A stretch of 64,000 nt of DNA from Paenibacillus nanensis (GTDB lineage: Bacteria; Bacillota; Bacilli; Paenibacillales; Paenibacillaceae): the NCBI RefSeq assembly GCF_003583765.1, contig NZ_QXQA01000019.1, forward strand, positions 1-64,000, given 5' to 3'. Made by a program: the position numbers and the translations under genes. Within the stretch, counting starts at the first letter, position 1. Each line of letters begins with the position of its first letter. The notes under the pieces were generated by a model. The model was not told the DNA's origin. It did not search any database and saw only the letters and a program-made list of their open reading frames with translations. Of this stretch, positions 56,693 to 64,000 are shown one piece after another.

Positions 56693-57964
56693 CTACCGGT
56701 ATTCGCCCCCGGGATACAAGGTCGAGCTGTACAGCCGCTTCGGCTGCCGGAGCGGAATCCCGGATCGGCTTGCCGACAGCTCCATTGGTCCGCTCGAGTA
56801 GATGCGAACGGCGGACTGATCATAAATAAGCACCTGCTCCCTGCCCGAACCGACTAGATCCGCATGCGCGACATACCCGTCTACTGGAAAAGTGACCACG
56901 GCATGCATATTCCCATCATACAGAGTTGGATGGACGCCGCCACCGCGCCTGTAGGCCAATATATAGTCCAGCCCGCCGTCATCCCAATTCGAGAGCGTCT
57001 CGATTATGGTCAGCCAGCCGTTCGTCTTCCGGTCCTCTTTCCACACTTCCTGCCCTTGCGCGTCCAATAAGAACATGCCGTCCTTGCCGCTTTCGGAAAA
57101 CGCCCCTCCGGTATCCCCGCGCCGAATCCGGTCGAGCCCGGCAATTTGCAATCCCGGCAGGTCGTCCCGGAACTTGCCCAGCGCGACATGCTGGGATTCG
57201 ATGGAGTCCTCATAGCGCCACAGCTCATTGCCCCGCACGTCATACATGACAGTCACACTGCCGCCGATGACGATTTCCTGTTCCCCGTCCGCATTCACGT
57301 CGCCTACCCAGATACAATCCGCATGATCGTCCAAATCGCTGGCCGACCATAGCTTCCTTCCGTCATGGTCGAGCAGAGCATAACCCGCCATCACCTCGTC
57401 TCGGCCGTCGCCGTCGAAATCGTATACCCAAGGATAGTGGCCCGGATTCCCTTGATGCGTCCACAACAGCCGGAAATCGCGGTCCATTGCCCATAGCGTC
57501 CTGTACCGGTCCTTCACAATCATGTCCGTCGCATATGGCCCGCCGCTAAGATTCGCAATGATAATGCAGTCATGCGCATACTCGGACGGCAAGTCGAAGG
57601 AATACCTTTCCTTACCGGTTCGGCCGTCCAGCACCATGAAGCGCTTCTCCATGACGCATAACACTTCGCAGCATCCATCGCCGTCGATATCATAAATTTG
57701 CGCCGGATAATCCGAGCCAGGCCCGCCGCAATTCGGATCGGGCGTTCCGACCTGCCACAGCAAATTGCCGTCCAAATCGAAAGCGGTCATGCACTGCACC
57801 TGATGGGGAACGTAACGATCATCGATGCCCCCGTCCGGCTGAACCATGACGAGCTCCATGCGGCCATCCCCATTCAGATCCCCGAGCAGCATTTTGTTAC
57901 GTACACCGGCTGTGCGAACGTTTAATTCCTTCAGCAATACAGGAGCCGACTCCGCTCTATTCAC
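56693..57964 (-). CDS. FG-GAP/VCBS beta-propeller protein, PL11-like
   Basis: About 423 residues from GTG 57964, whose SD (GGAGGGG) is better placed than that of GTG 57979. A beta-propeller with calcium turns GDLNGDGRMEL, YDIDGDGCCEV, YDFDGDGRDEV and GDVNADGEQEI. The blades resemble rhamnogalacturonan lyase PL11 propellers but the protein is much shorter and lacks the N-terminal domain. No signal peptide. Placed between the binding protein and DUF1961 genes, it is probably a rhamnogalacturonan-handling enzyme or ancillary protein; reaction unknown. Confidence 0.75.
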   Translation of the reverse strand: MNRAESAPVLLKELNVRTAGVRNKMLLGDLNGDGRMELVMVQPDGGIDDRYVPHQVQCMTAFDLDGNLLWQVGTPDPNCGGPGSDYPAQIYDIDGDGCCEVLCVMEKRFMVLDGRTGKERYSFDLPSEYAHDCIIIANLSGGPYATDMIVKDRYRTLWAMDRDFRLLWTHQGNPGHYPWVYDFDGDGRDEVMAGYALLDHDGRKLWSASDLDDHADCIWVGDVNADGEQEIVIGGSVTVMYDVRGNELWRYEDSIESQHVALGKFRDDLPGLQIAGLDRIRRGDTGGAFSESGKDGMFLLDAQGQEVWKEDRKTNGWLTIIETLSNWDDGGLDYILAYRRGGGVHPTLYDGNMHAVVTFPVDGYVAHADLVGSGREQVLIYDQSAVRIYSSGPMELSASRSGIPLRQPKRLYSSTLYPGGEYR

Positions 57965-57986
57965 CGCATTCCCCTCCACGGAAGCA

Positions 57987-58023
57987 ATAGACAGTGCGGC
58001 GATTCGCTCGCGGCACTGTCTAT
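57987..58023 (-). terminator. Intra-operon stem-loop after the solute-binding protein gene
   Basis: A perfect 11-bp stem, ATAGACAGTGC (57987-57997) with GCACTGTCTAT (58013-58023), and a 15-nt GC-rich loop, without a T-run. It separates the transport genes from the enzyme genes and probably reduces downstream expression or protects the 3' end of the transporter message. Confidence 0.65.
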
Positions 58024-58032
58024 CTGCATTAT

Positions 58033-59592
58033 TTATTGCTGAGATTCTTTGTAGAGCTTATTGATCTCCTCGATATAATCGTCGCCGCCGGTCTCTCTCC
58101 ACAGCTTAATTGCCGCGTCCAGCCCCGCATCGTCGATTTGTCCGACGATGTATTGAATCCTTGCGTCCGCTATAATATTGTCGAGCTGCTGCCCCTTTTG
58201 CGCGTACACTTCGGACACGAGCGGCTGGGCCGGGTTGGCCACGACGATCTTTTCGTTCGCCGCCTGAACCTCGGCAATCATGTTGTTAATCGGCGTTTGC
58301 TCCAGCGTCGGCGCAACCGGCCCGATGAACGGGAGCATCTGGTTCAGGCCGTTATATTGCTGCAGCACGGCCGGCTCCAAATTCTCTTTCGGAACGATAT
58401 AACCGTCCACCATATCGTAGTGGGTGCCTTCCACCCCGTAGCCAAGCAGCAATTGCATCTCCACATCGCCAAGCTTATCGATGAAGGCGAGCACTTTCTT
58501 GAGCTCCTCTTCCGTTTTCACAGCGGATTTCGAAATTGCCAGCATACCCGCATAGCCTGTCGTCGGCATGTCCCGATGCCCCTTCGGACCGACCGGCGCC
58601 TGGTATACGGATGTATACGATTCGTCTCTAGGCTCCTTCTCCTGCATGGAAGCATTAAGGCGGCGGGCATTATCCGCCACGTCCACGAACGCGCCGGCTT
58701 CTCCATTCACGAACGGATCATTCCACACAGCCGAATCCATGACCGCAAAATCTTCATTGACGAGCCCTTCTTCATACAGCTTACGGAAGAACTTCAGCGC
58801 TTCTCTGTACTCCGGCGTCATGTGCGTCGGCACCAGGTTGCCGCTGCCGTCGTCCCCCCAGCCGTTAGGCGCTCCGAACCATACCTGCATAATATCCCAC
58901 GGACCCGCATATTTCGTAACGACAATGCCGTATGTGTCGTCCTTGCCGTCTTGATCCGGATCCTTCTCTTTGAACGCTTTCAAAATATTATAAAACTCGT
59001 CGATCGTCTTCGGCGGCTGCAGGCCCAGGTTATCCATCCAAACCTGATTCAGCGTCAGCCCCATTCGGCCAAGGACGCGTCCCCGGTAAACGCCGTAATT
59101 TTTGCCGTCGATGGAGGAATTGTTCAGCACAATGTCATTCGCCATGCTGAGGTTCGGGTAATCCTTCAGGTAAGGGCCCACTTCCCAGAAGGCGCCGGCG
59201 CGGGCCGCGCTAATAAAGCTCGGCGACTTGTCGACAACCATAATGGTCGGCAGCTGCCCGGACGCAAGCGTAATATTGACCTTATCCGGGTAAGAGCTGT
59301 TCGGCACGAACTGAATGTCCAGATCGGTATTCGTGTACTCTTCCAGCTGCTTAATGACAGGGCTGTCGGCGCCCGGAAGATTGGTATCGAACGATTGCAT
59401 CATGATGCTGATTTTATACGGCTCCTCTTCAGGCGTCTGCCCGCTGTCTGAAGGCTGTGCGCTTTGCGGCGGCGCGCTTTCCTTGCTGCCCTCCGTATTG
59501 CCATTTCCGCCCGAGCAGGCCGAAAGCAATAACACCGACGACATAACGAGCAGCGCGAGACTTTTTCTTAACCTGGACTGATCTCTTTTCAT
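58033..59592 (-). CDS. Sugar ABC transporter substrate-binding lipoprotein (LplA/YtcQ type)
   Basis: 519 residues with a lipoprotein signal (LLLSACSGG; lipobox LSAC) and a Ser/Gly/Pro-rich linker. The large family 1 binding-protein fold of the LplA/YtcQ group (PSFISAARAGAFWEVGPYLKDYPN, TYGIVVTKYAG, GEAGAFVDVADNARR) typically binds oligosaccharides. In this operon the ligand is most likely rhamnogalacturonan oligosaccharide (as YesO in B. subtilis). SD AGGAGGG. No ATPase gene is in the cluster; a shared MsmX-type ATPase is expected. Confidence 0.92.
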   Translation of the reverse strand: MKRDQSRLRKSLALLVMSSVLLLSACSGGNGNTEGSKESAPPQSAQPSDSGQTPEEEPYKISIMMQSFDTNLPGADSPVIKQLEEYTNTDLDIQFVPNSSYPDKVNITLASGQLPTIMVVDKSPSFISAARAGAFWEVGPYLKDYPNLSMANDIVLNNSSIDGKNYGVYRGRVLGRMGLTLNQVWMDNLGLQPPKTIDEFYNILKAFKEKDPDQDGKDDTYGIVVTKYAGPWDIMQVWFGAPNGWGDDGSGNLVPTHMTPEYREALKFFRKLYEEGLVNEDFAVMDSAVWNDPFVNGEAGAFVDVADNARRLNASMQEKEPRDESYTSVYQAPVGPKGHRDMPTTGYAGMLAISKSAVKTEEELKKVLAFIDKLGDVEMQLLLGYGVEGTHYDMVDGYIVPKENLEPAVLQQYNGLNQMLPFIGPVAPTLEQTPINNMIAEVQAANEKIVVANPAQPLVSEVYAQKGQQLDNIIADARIQYIVGQIDDAGLDAAIKLWRETGGDDYIEEINKLYKESQQ

Positions 59593-59650
59593 GAAATACC
59601 CTCCTCTTTATAAATGAGATTGCCTATATAGATATCACGTTCGTGATGAT

Positions 59651-60535
59651 CTACCCTTTGATGGAGCCTAAGAGAACGCCCTTCGCAAAATGCTTCTGCA
59701 GGAACGGATACACCAGAAGAATCGGCAGCGTTCCGACCACGATAACCGCCATCTTCACCGACTGATCCGGCGGCTCGACAAAATTCGGATCCAGATTGCT
59801 CATATCGCCCGCCGCCATCTGCGACAGCATGACGATTTCCCTTAAAATGACCTGCAGCGGCCACTTCTCATGGTCGTTCAAAAACAGCAGCGAGGAGAAA
59901 AAGTTATTCCAGTGGCCGACCGCGTAGAACAGACCGAACGTAGCAAGGATCGGCTTCGACAATGGAAGCACGATGCGCCACAACACCCCCAGATCGGTAC
60001 AGCCGTCGATCCGAGCCGATTCCTCTAGGCCTGGCGGGAGCTCTTGAAAGAAGTTTTTTATAATTATCATATTGAAGGCGCTGATTGCGCCCGGCAAAAT
60101 GACCGCCGCGTACGTATCCAGCAGACCGAGCTCCTTCACGACCAAGTAACCCGGAATCATGCCGCCGCTGAACAGCATCGAGAAGATAACGAGATTCATC
60201 ATGATATTCCGGCCCATCAAGTCCTTGCGGGATAACGAGTAGGCCATTGTAAACGTAAACGCCAGGTTGACCAGCGTGCCGGCAATCGTAATGATGACCG
60301 AGTTAACGATGCTTCGGGAGACCGTGTCCGTCGAGAAAATGTATTGATAAGCCGCTATTGACGGGTCCCGGGGGAAGATAAAAAATTCCCGTTCAATCAG
60401 CTCCACTTCCGTCGCGAACGACCCGGCGATGATGTATATGAAAGGAAGCACTGTAACCAATGCCAGAAGCCCAAGGAACAAATAGTTGAAGCCGTCGAAT
60501 ATTTTCTCGCCAATCGAATCGTGCTTGCTGTTCAT
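59651..60535 (-). CDS. Sugar ABC transporter permease (YtcP/YesQ/LplC type)
   Basis: 294 residues with six predicted membrane helices and the MalG-type cytoplasmic loop EESARIDGCTDLGVLWRIVLPLSKP (EAA motif) that docks on the ATPase. The family-typical start (FNYLFLGLLALVTVLPFIYIIAGSFA) and end (YPFLQKHFAKGVLLGSIKG) are intact. Second permease of the operon, 58 bp upstream of the binding-protein gene. Confidence 0.92.
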   Translation of the reverse strand: MNSKHDSIGEKIFDGFNYLFLGLLALVTVLPFIYIIAGSFATEVELIEREFFIFPRDPSIAAYQYIFSTDTVSRSIVNSVIITIAGTLVNLAFTFTMAYSLSRKDLMGRNIMMNLVIFSMLFSGGMIPGYLVVKELGLLDTYAAVILPGAISAFNMIIIKNFFQELPPGLEESARIDGCTDLGVLWRIVLPLSKPILATFGLFYAVGHWNNFFSSLLFLNDHEKWPLQVILREIVMLSQMAAGDMSNLDPNFVEPPDQSVKMAVIVVGTLPILLVYPFLQKHFAKGVLLGSIKG

Positions 60536-60555
60536 CGTGATTCACCTCTCTCCGT

Positions 60556-61518
60556 TTAAAAAATTCCTTCCCGTCCGAAGCGCTTAGCGAGACGGTTGCT
60601 GCCGTAAATAAGCAGGATGCCGACAACCGATTTAAATAAACCGATGGCCGTGCTATAGCTGAACGCTCCTTGCGTAATGCCGACAAAGTACACATACGTA
60701 TCGAAGACATCCGCGACCGACCGGTTAAGCGAGTTGGTCATCAGGAAAATTTGCTCGAAGCCGTTGTCCAGGAAGCTGCCCAGCCGCAAAATCAACAGAA
60801 TAATGATCGTGCTGCTGATCGCGGGAATGGTTATATAGATCAGCCGCTGGAAGCGGTTCGCGCCGTCGACGACCGCCGCCTCATATTGCTCCATGTCAAC
60901 GGAAGCGAGGGCAGCCAAGAAAATAATGGTCCCCCAGCCGGAATCCTTCCACATCATTTGAAGAATAATAAGGGGCCGGAACCAGGATGTATCCGCCAGG
61001 AAGTTAATCGATTTCCCGGTGATCGCGGAGACAAGCTCATGAATAACGCCGCCAGACGTCGTCAGGAACACGTATGTCATACTGGCGACAATCACCATAG
61101 AGACAAAATGCGGCACATACACCATCGTTTGAACGACGCGCTTGAAGAAAGCCAGCCTTACTTCATTCAGCAGGAGCGCCAGAATAATCGGGGCCGGGAA
61201 GAAAAAGACGAGATCATAGACGGCCAGTATCAGCGTGTTACGCAGAAGCCGGAAAAAGTCCGGGTTGGCGAAAAAGTTTTGAAAGTGCTCGAAGCCTACC
61301 CATTCGCTGTTCCAGAAGCCAAGAAACGGCTGGTAGTTTTGAAAGGCGATCAGCACGCCCCACATGGGCAAATATTTGAACACCAAGAAGTACAGCAGGC
61401 CCGGCATTAGCAAAATATACAACCACTTGTCTTTTTTCAGCTTCGATAACCATCTCCTCCGCCTGGGGATGGCCTTCCGGATGGAAGCATCCGATTCAGA
61501 TCGCAGCGCCGTGTTCAT
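60556..61518 (-). CDS. Sugar ABC transporter permease (YtcP-partner/YesP/LplB type)
   Basis: 320 residues; a charged N-terminal extension (RRRRWLSKLKKDKW) then six helices starting LYILLMPGLLYFLVFKYLPMWG. The MalF-type EAA loop reads YEAAVVDGANRFQRLIYITIPAI. C-terminus SNRLAKRFGREGIF is typical of the LplB group. First gene after the promoter with AraC-like sites, so it heads the transport and catabolic operon. Confidence 0.92.
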   Translation of the reverse strand: MNTALRSESDASIRKAIPRRRRWLSKLKKDKWLYILLMPGLLYFLVFKYLPMWGVLIAFQNYQPFLGFWNSEWVGFEHFQNFFANPDFFRLLRNTLILAVYDLVFFFPAPIILALLLNEVRLAFFKRVVQTMVYVPHFVSMVIVASMTYVFLTTSGGVIHELVSAITGKSINFLADTSWFRPLIILQMMWKDSGWGTIIFLAALASVDMEQYEAAVVDGANRFQRLIYITIPAISSTIIILLILRLGSFLDNGFEQIFLMTNSLNRSVADVFDTYVYFVGITQGAFSYSTAIGLFKSVVGILLIYGSNRLAKRFGREGIF

Positions 61519-61569
61519 CGACTCACCCTTTCTTTACATTCGCTACATTCGCTCCGAAATGGTATCGCT

Positions 61570-61621
61570 TACATTTTTGAGTATCCACGCTGCGGGCAAG
61601 ACATTCAATTCTACATTTTTG
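61570..61621 (-). promoter_or_regulatory. Promoter of the rhamnogalacturonan operon flanked by a direct repeat
   Basis: Minus strand TTGAAT (61608-61603), a 17-bp spacer and GATACT (61585-61580) form a moderate sigma-A promoter. Exact 10-bp repeats CAAAAATGTA lie just upstream of the -35 (61621-61612) and just downstream of the -10 (61579-61570), 42 bp apart, about four helical turns. Likely operators for the AraC-family regulator encoded next door. Confidence 0.55.
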
Positions 61622-61625
61622 CATA

Positions 61626-61648
61626 AGAAAAGCCTTGAATATCAAGGC
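61626..61648 (-). terminator. Terminator after the AraC-family regulator gene
   Basis: GCCTTGA (61632-61638) pairs with TCAAGGC (61642-61648) around a 3-nt loop; TTTTCTTA follows on the minus strand. It isolates the regulator gene from the permease operon. Confidence 0.75.
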
Positions 61649-61695
61649 CTTAAGGGAAGTATGGAACTATTTTGGCGGGGTGGTACACTTTTGTT

Positions 61696-64000
61696 TCAAG
61701 CCTCCGCCTGCTCTCTGAATTGCCCCGGGGTAATGCCGACCTGCTTTTTGAAGATCCGGTTAAAATACCGCTGCTGATAGCCGACTTCAAGGGCGATGTC
61801 GTTAATTTTCAGATCCGTTTCGCGAAGCAGCGCCTTCGCCTTTTCGATTCGAAGCTCCGTCACGTAGTCAATAAAGTTAATGCCCGTGAACTGCTTGAAA
61901 TATTTGCTGAGCGTATACGTGTTGGTGCCGACCAAGTCCGCGCAGAGCTCCAGCGAAATATCCGCCGTATAGTTGGCGTGAATGTAGTCGATCGTCGATT
62001 CCACGAGACGCTTCAGCTCAGTGTTCGCCTTCGCTTCCCTCTCCTCAATAAACGGCGCGATGACCCTTCGCTTCATCCAACGGAGCATCTTCTCCGGCTC
62101 GCGGATTAACGATAACTGCCCGAACATGTTCTCTCCGTGAAACAGCTGGTGCGGGCTGATACCCGACTGCAGGATGGCGTGCTGAATCGATCCGAATAAT
62201 TGAAGCATGCTTTGCTGCACGAGAATTTCGGTTCCGCGGGCGGAGAGCACATCCTCTAAAAATAAAGTGACCAGCCGCTCCGCCTCCTCCTTCTCGCCGG
62301 CTCTCATCGCATGGATGATATCGCGCTCAAGCGCAAAGGGGTAATGCATCTCGCTGCCTTCGGAGTGGGCGGATAGACGTTCCATATGAATCAGCTGGTT
62401 CTGGTTGACGAATTTCCGGTAACCGGTCGCCCGCTCCACCTCCAGAAACATATCGGGAATTTGCTGGATCCTCTCCATCTGCCCGCTGATTGTAATCGTA
62501 ACCTGCATTTGGATAATGCCGTTGATGGCCTTCGTAATGTCCGTCCCGAGCGTCTGGAGTTGTTCGGAAATCAAGGCTCCCTTCGGGTACATTACCAGTA
62601 CGGCGACCGTTAAGTCGTGAAAGTTCATTACGCTGTATTGGTCGAATTGCTGCGCCGCAAGCTCTTCGATAATATTGGAGGCCGCAAATGTCACCAAGCT
62701 TTCATCCCCATGCGAGAATCGCTCGGTTAGGACGTCATACCCCGTCAGCTGGATATGCAGAATCCGGAAATGATGATCTTCAATATCCCAGCCGTACAGC
62801 TTCATTCTCGCTCCCAGGTCCTTCTCCGTATACGAGCTTAAGTGCCCTTGAAGCAGCTGAAGCAGAAAGCCCGATCTTACATGGGTTCTTTGCTCCTCGA
62901 GCCGCATTTGAAGATTCAAGCTTTCATTATGCAGCTCATTCCACTGCTTCTCTAGAAATTGAAACTCGTCCATGCCATGCTCCAGATTCTCGCCCCTATT
63001 CCCCGCAAGAATGTGCAGCAGCCTCTTCACCGGCAAGTATACCCGCCGCGAGGCAAGCCATGAGAGGATTAACGCCAGCAGCAGACCCGAGGCGCTTACG
63101 ATAAAGATCGTGTTGGAAATCTTCACGACCGTAGAGGTGATGGCTGTGATAGGAGTGGCCGAAATATAGGTCCACTCGGAGGTGATGCGCGCAAGCTTCC
63201 CATAGGAAACGGAATACGTAATCCCGCCTTGCTCGAACACGAACGTGCCCGAAGGCGCTTCCCGGCGAAGAACCTCGCCGCGCAGCGTCTCACCCATATC
63301 CGTCTCTTCGGCATTATCCGCAACGAGTACTTGTCCGTCCTTATCGAGGAGCATGGTAAGCCCTTCATTGTAGGGAGTCATCGTCTTCAGCAAATTAATG
63401 ACTTTGTCCCTCTTAAGCTCTGCAACGAGCACCCCGAACGGCGAGCTGCTGTCTCCCGGAATTTTATGAACGAGCACAATCGGTTTCTCCGTATCCGCTC
63501 CTTCTCCCTCGGTAGCAGGCAGCATATCCGACCAATAAATATTCGTTCCTTCCTCGATTAAGCGTTCGAAGCCGTCGATCTGCATGCGGTCGCGGTCGTC
63601 CAGCATATAAAACTCGGGCTGGAACAGCACCGTGTCTTCTCCATTAATATAAAGCTGGACTTGGTTGATCAGAGGATGGGAGCCTTGGAGCATAAACAGC
63701 GTTTTCGTAATATCCCATGTCTCCTTGAAGTGATAGACGAAGTTCAGCTCCTTCAAATTGGAACCGAACCGCGGGTTAAACGCCCAATGCGAAATATCCA
63801 GCTCCACGGAGCTGAACTGATCGTCTATATTTTGCGCGCGCTCCTCAATTTGGTTCTGATGAAGCTCGCTGATGTTCTTCTCCATCGGGCCGACCGCAAT
63901 CCAGTACGTAGACACGCCTATGATCAGCCCCGGAACACTTGCGGCAATTAAGAACCAGATGAAGCTTTTACGGTAAAAGCTTCTATTCTTTCTCCCTGTC
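61696..64000 (-). CDS. AraC-family regulator with extracytoplasmic Cache sensor (YesS-like), N-terminus off the window
   Basis: The frame is open to the window edge, so the start lies beyond 64000; a GTG at 63915 is only internal. The visible first 30 residues include a membrane helix (SFIWFLIAASVPGLIIG). Then an extracellular Cache-like sensor (about 240 residues), a second helix (IFIVSASGLLLALILSWLA), a HAMP-like linker, a cytoplasmic region, and a C-terminal AraC DNA-binding domain with two HTHs (DISLELCADLVGTNTYTLSKYFKQF; KINDIALEVGYQQRYFNRIFKK). Resembles B. subtilis YesS; likely senses pectin-derived sugars outside the cell and activates the downstream operon. Confidence 0.9.
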   Translation of the reverse strand, partial: TGRKNRSFYRKSFIWFLIAASVPGLIIGVSTYWIAVGPMEKNISELHQNQIEERAQNIDDQFSSVELDISHWAFNPRFGSNLKELNFVYHFKETWDITKTLFMLQGSHPLINQVQLYINGEDTVLFQPEFYMLDDRDRMQIDGFERLIEEGTNIYWSDMLPATEGEGADTEKPIVLVHKIPGDSSSPFGVLVAELKRDKVINLLKTMTPYNEGLTMLLDKDGQVLVADNAEETDMGETLRGEVLRREAPSGTFVFEQGGITYSVSYGKLARITSEWTYISATPITAITSTVVKISNTIFIVSASGLLLALILSWLASRRVYLPVKRLLHILAGNRGENLEHGMDEFQFLEKQWNELHNESLNLQMRLEEQRTHVRSGFLLQLLQGHLSSYTEKDLGARMKLYGWDIEDHHFRILHIQLTGYDVLTERFSHGDESLVTFAASNIIEELAAQQFDQYSVMNFHDLTVAVLVMYPKGALISEQLQTLGTDITKAINGIIQMQVTITISGQMERIQQIPDMFLEVERATGYRKFVNQNQLIHMERLSAHSEGSEMHYPFALERDIIHAMRAGEKEEAERLVTLFLEDVLSARGTEILVQQSMLQLFGSIQHAILQSGISPHQLFHGENMFGQLSLIREPEKMLRWMKRRVIAPFIEEREAKANTELKRLVESTIDYIHANYTADISLELCADLVGTNTYTLSKYFKQFTGINFIDYVTELRIEKAKALLRETDLKINDIALEVGYQQRYFNRIFKKQVGITPGQFREQAEA

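Overview
This window comes from the chromosome of a spore-forming, low-lipopolysaccharide Gram-positive bacterium, most likely Paenibacillaceae (a Paenibacillus or close relative). The reasons are gene order (yabS-yabT-tilS-hpt-ftsH ... coaX-hslO-parvulin-cysK-pabB-pabA-pabC-folP-folB-folK-yazB-dusB ... lysS, as in Bacillus subtilis near the origin), strong AGGAGG-type ribosome binding sites, SLH-anchored surface proteins, LplA/YtcQ-type sugar importers and a moderately high GC content. Almost every gene is on the minus strand, so transcription runs from high to low coordinates; one PfpI-family gene (37147-37746) is on the plus strand. I saw no rRNA, tRNA, CRISPR array, prophage or insertion sequence.

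Region by region. 1-12.9 kb: translation and folate block (lysS, greA, dusB, a small Xre regulator, folK, folB, folP, pabC, pabA, pabB), then cysK, a membrane-anchored parvulin and hslO. A 1.1 kb non-coding gap (5640-6732) carries two kinds of repeat. 12.9-17.4 kb: coaX and nadC-nadB-nadA, driven by a good sigma-A promoter and a structured leader upstream of nadA. 17.46-18.09 kb: an array of about 12 copies of a 51-bp, hairpin-forming tandem repeat. 18.2-23.0 kb: a BmpA-type nucleoside importer. 23.2-29.1 kb: ftsH, hpt, tilS, a YabT-like membrane kinase and a YabS-like VWA protein whose motifs are in circularly permuted order.

29.3-36.8 kb: an apparently single-operon exopolysaccharide locus: lipoprotein with two NodB deacetylase domains (first one degenerate), UDP-N-acetylhexosamine dehydrogenase, processive family-2 glycosyltransferase with an N-terminal PilZ-like domain, a membrane NodB homologue lacking its metal-binding histidines, and a GH18-like hydrolase. 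It looks like a secreted amino-sugar or aminouronic acid polymer system and is the best candidate for an undescribed pathway.

37.1-44.9 kb: PfpI protein; a 1882-residue SLH-anchored surface metallophosphoesterase with possible PhoP boxes upstream; an ECF sigma/anti-sigma pair. 45.0-50.9 kb: an AT-rich polymorphic-toxin island: a 5'-truncated RHS gene fused to a nuclease-like toxin domain, its adjacent putative immunity gene, a frameshifted remnant of a second RHS gene and two small orphan genes, then a methyltransferase and a small membrane protein. 51.1-64 kb: a rhamnogalacturonan (pectin) utilisation operon resembling B. subtilis yesOPQ-S-U-W/X: AraC/Cache regulator (its N-terminus runs off the window), two permeases, solute-binding lipoprotein, FG-GAP protein, DUF1961 protein, PL26-like and PL11 lyases.
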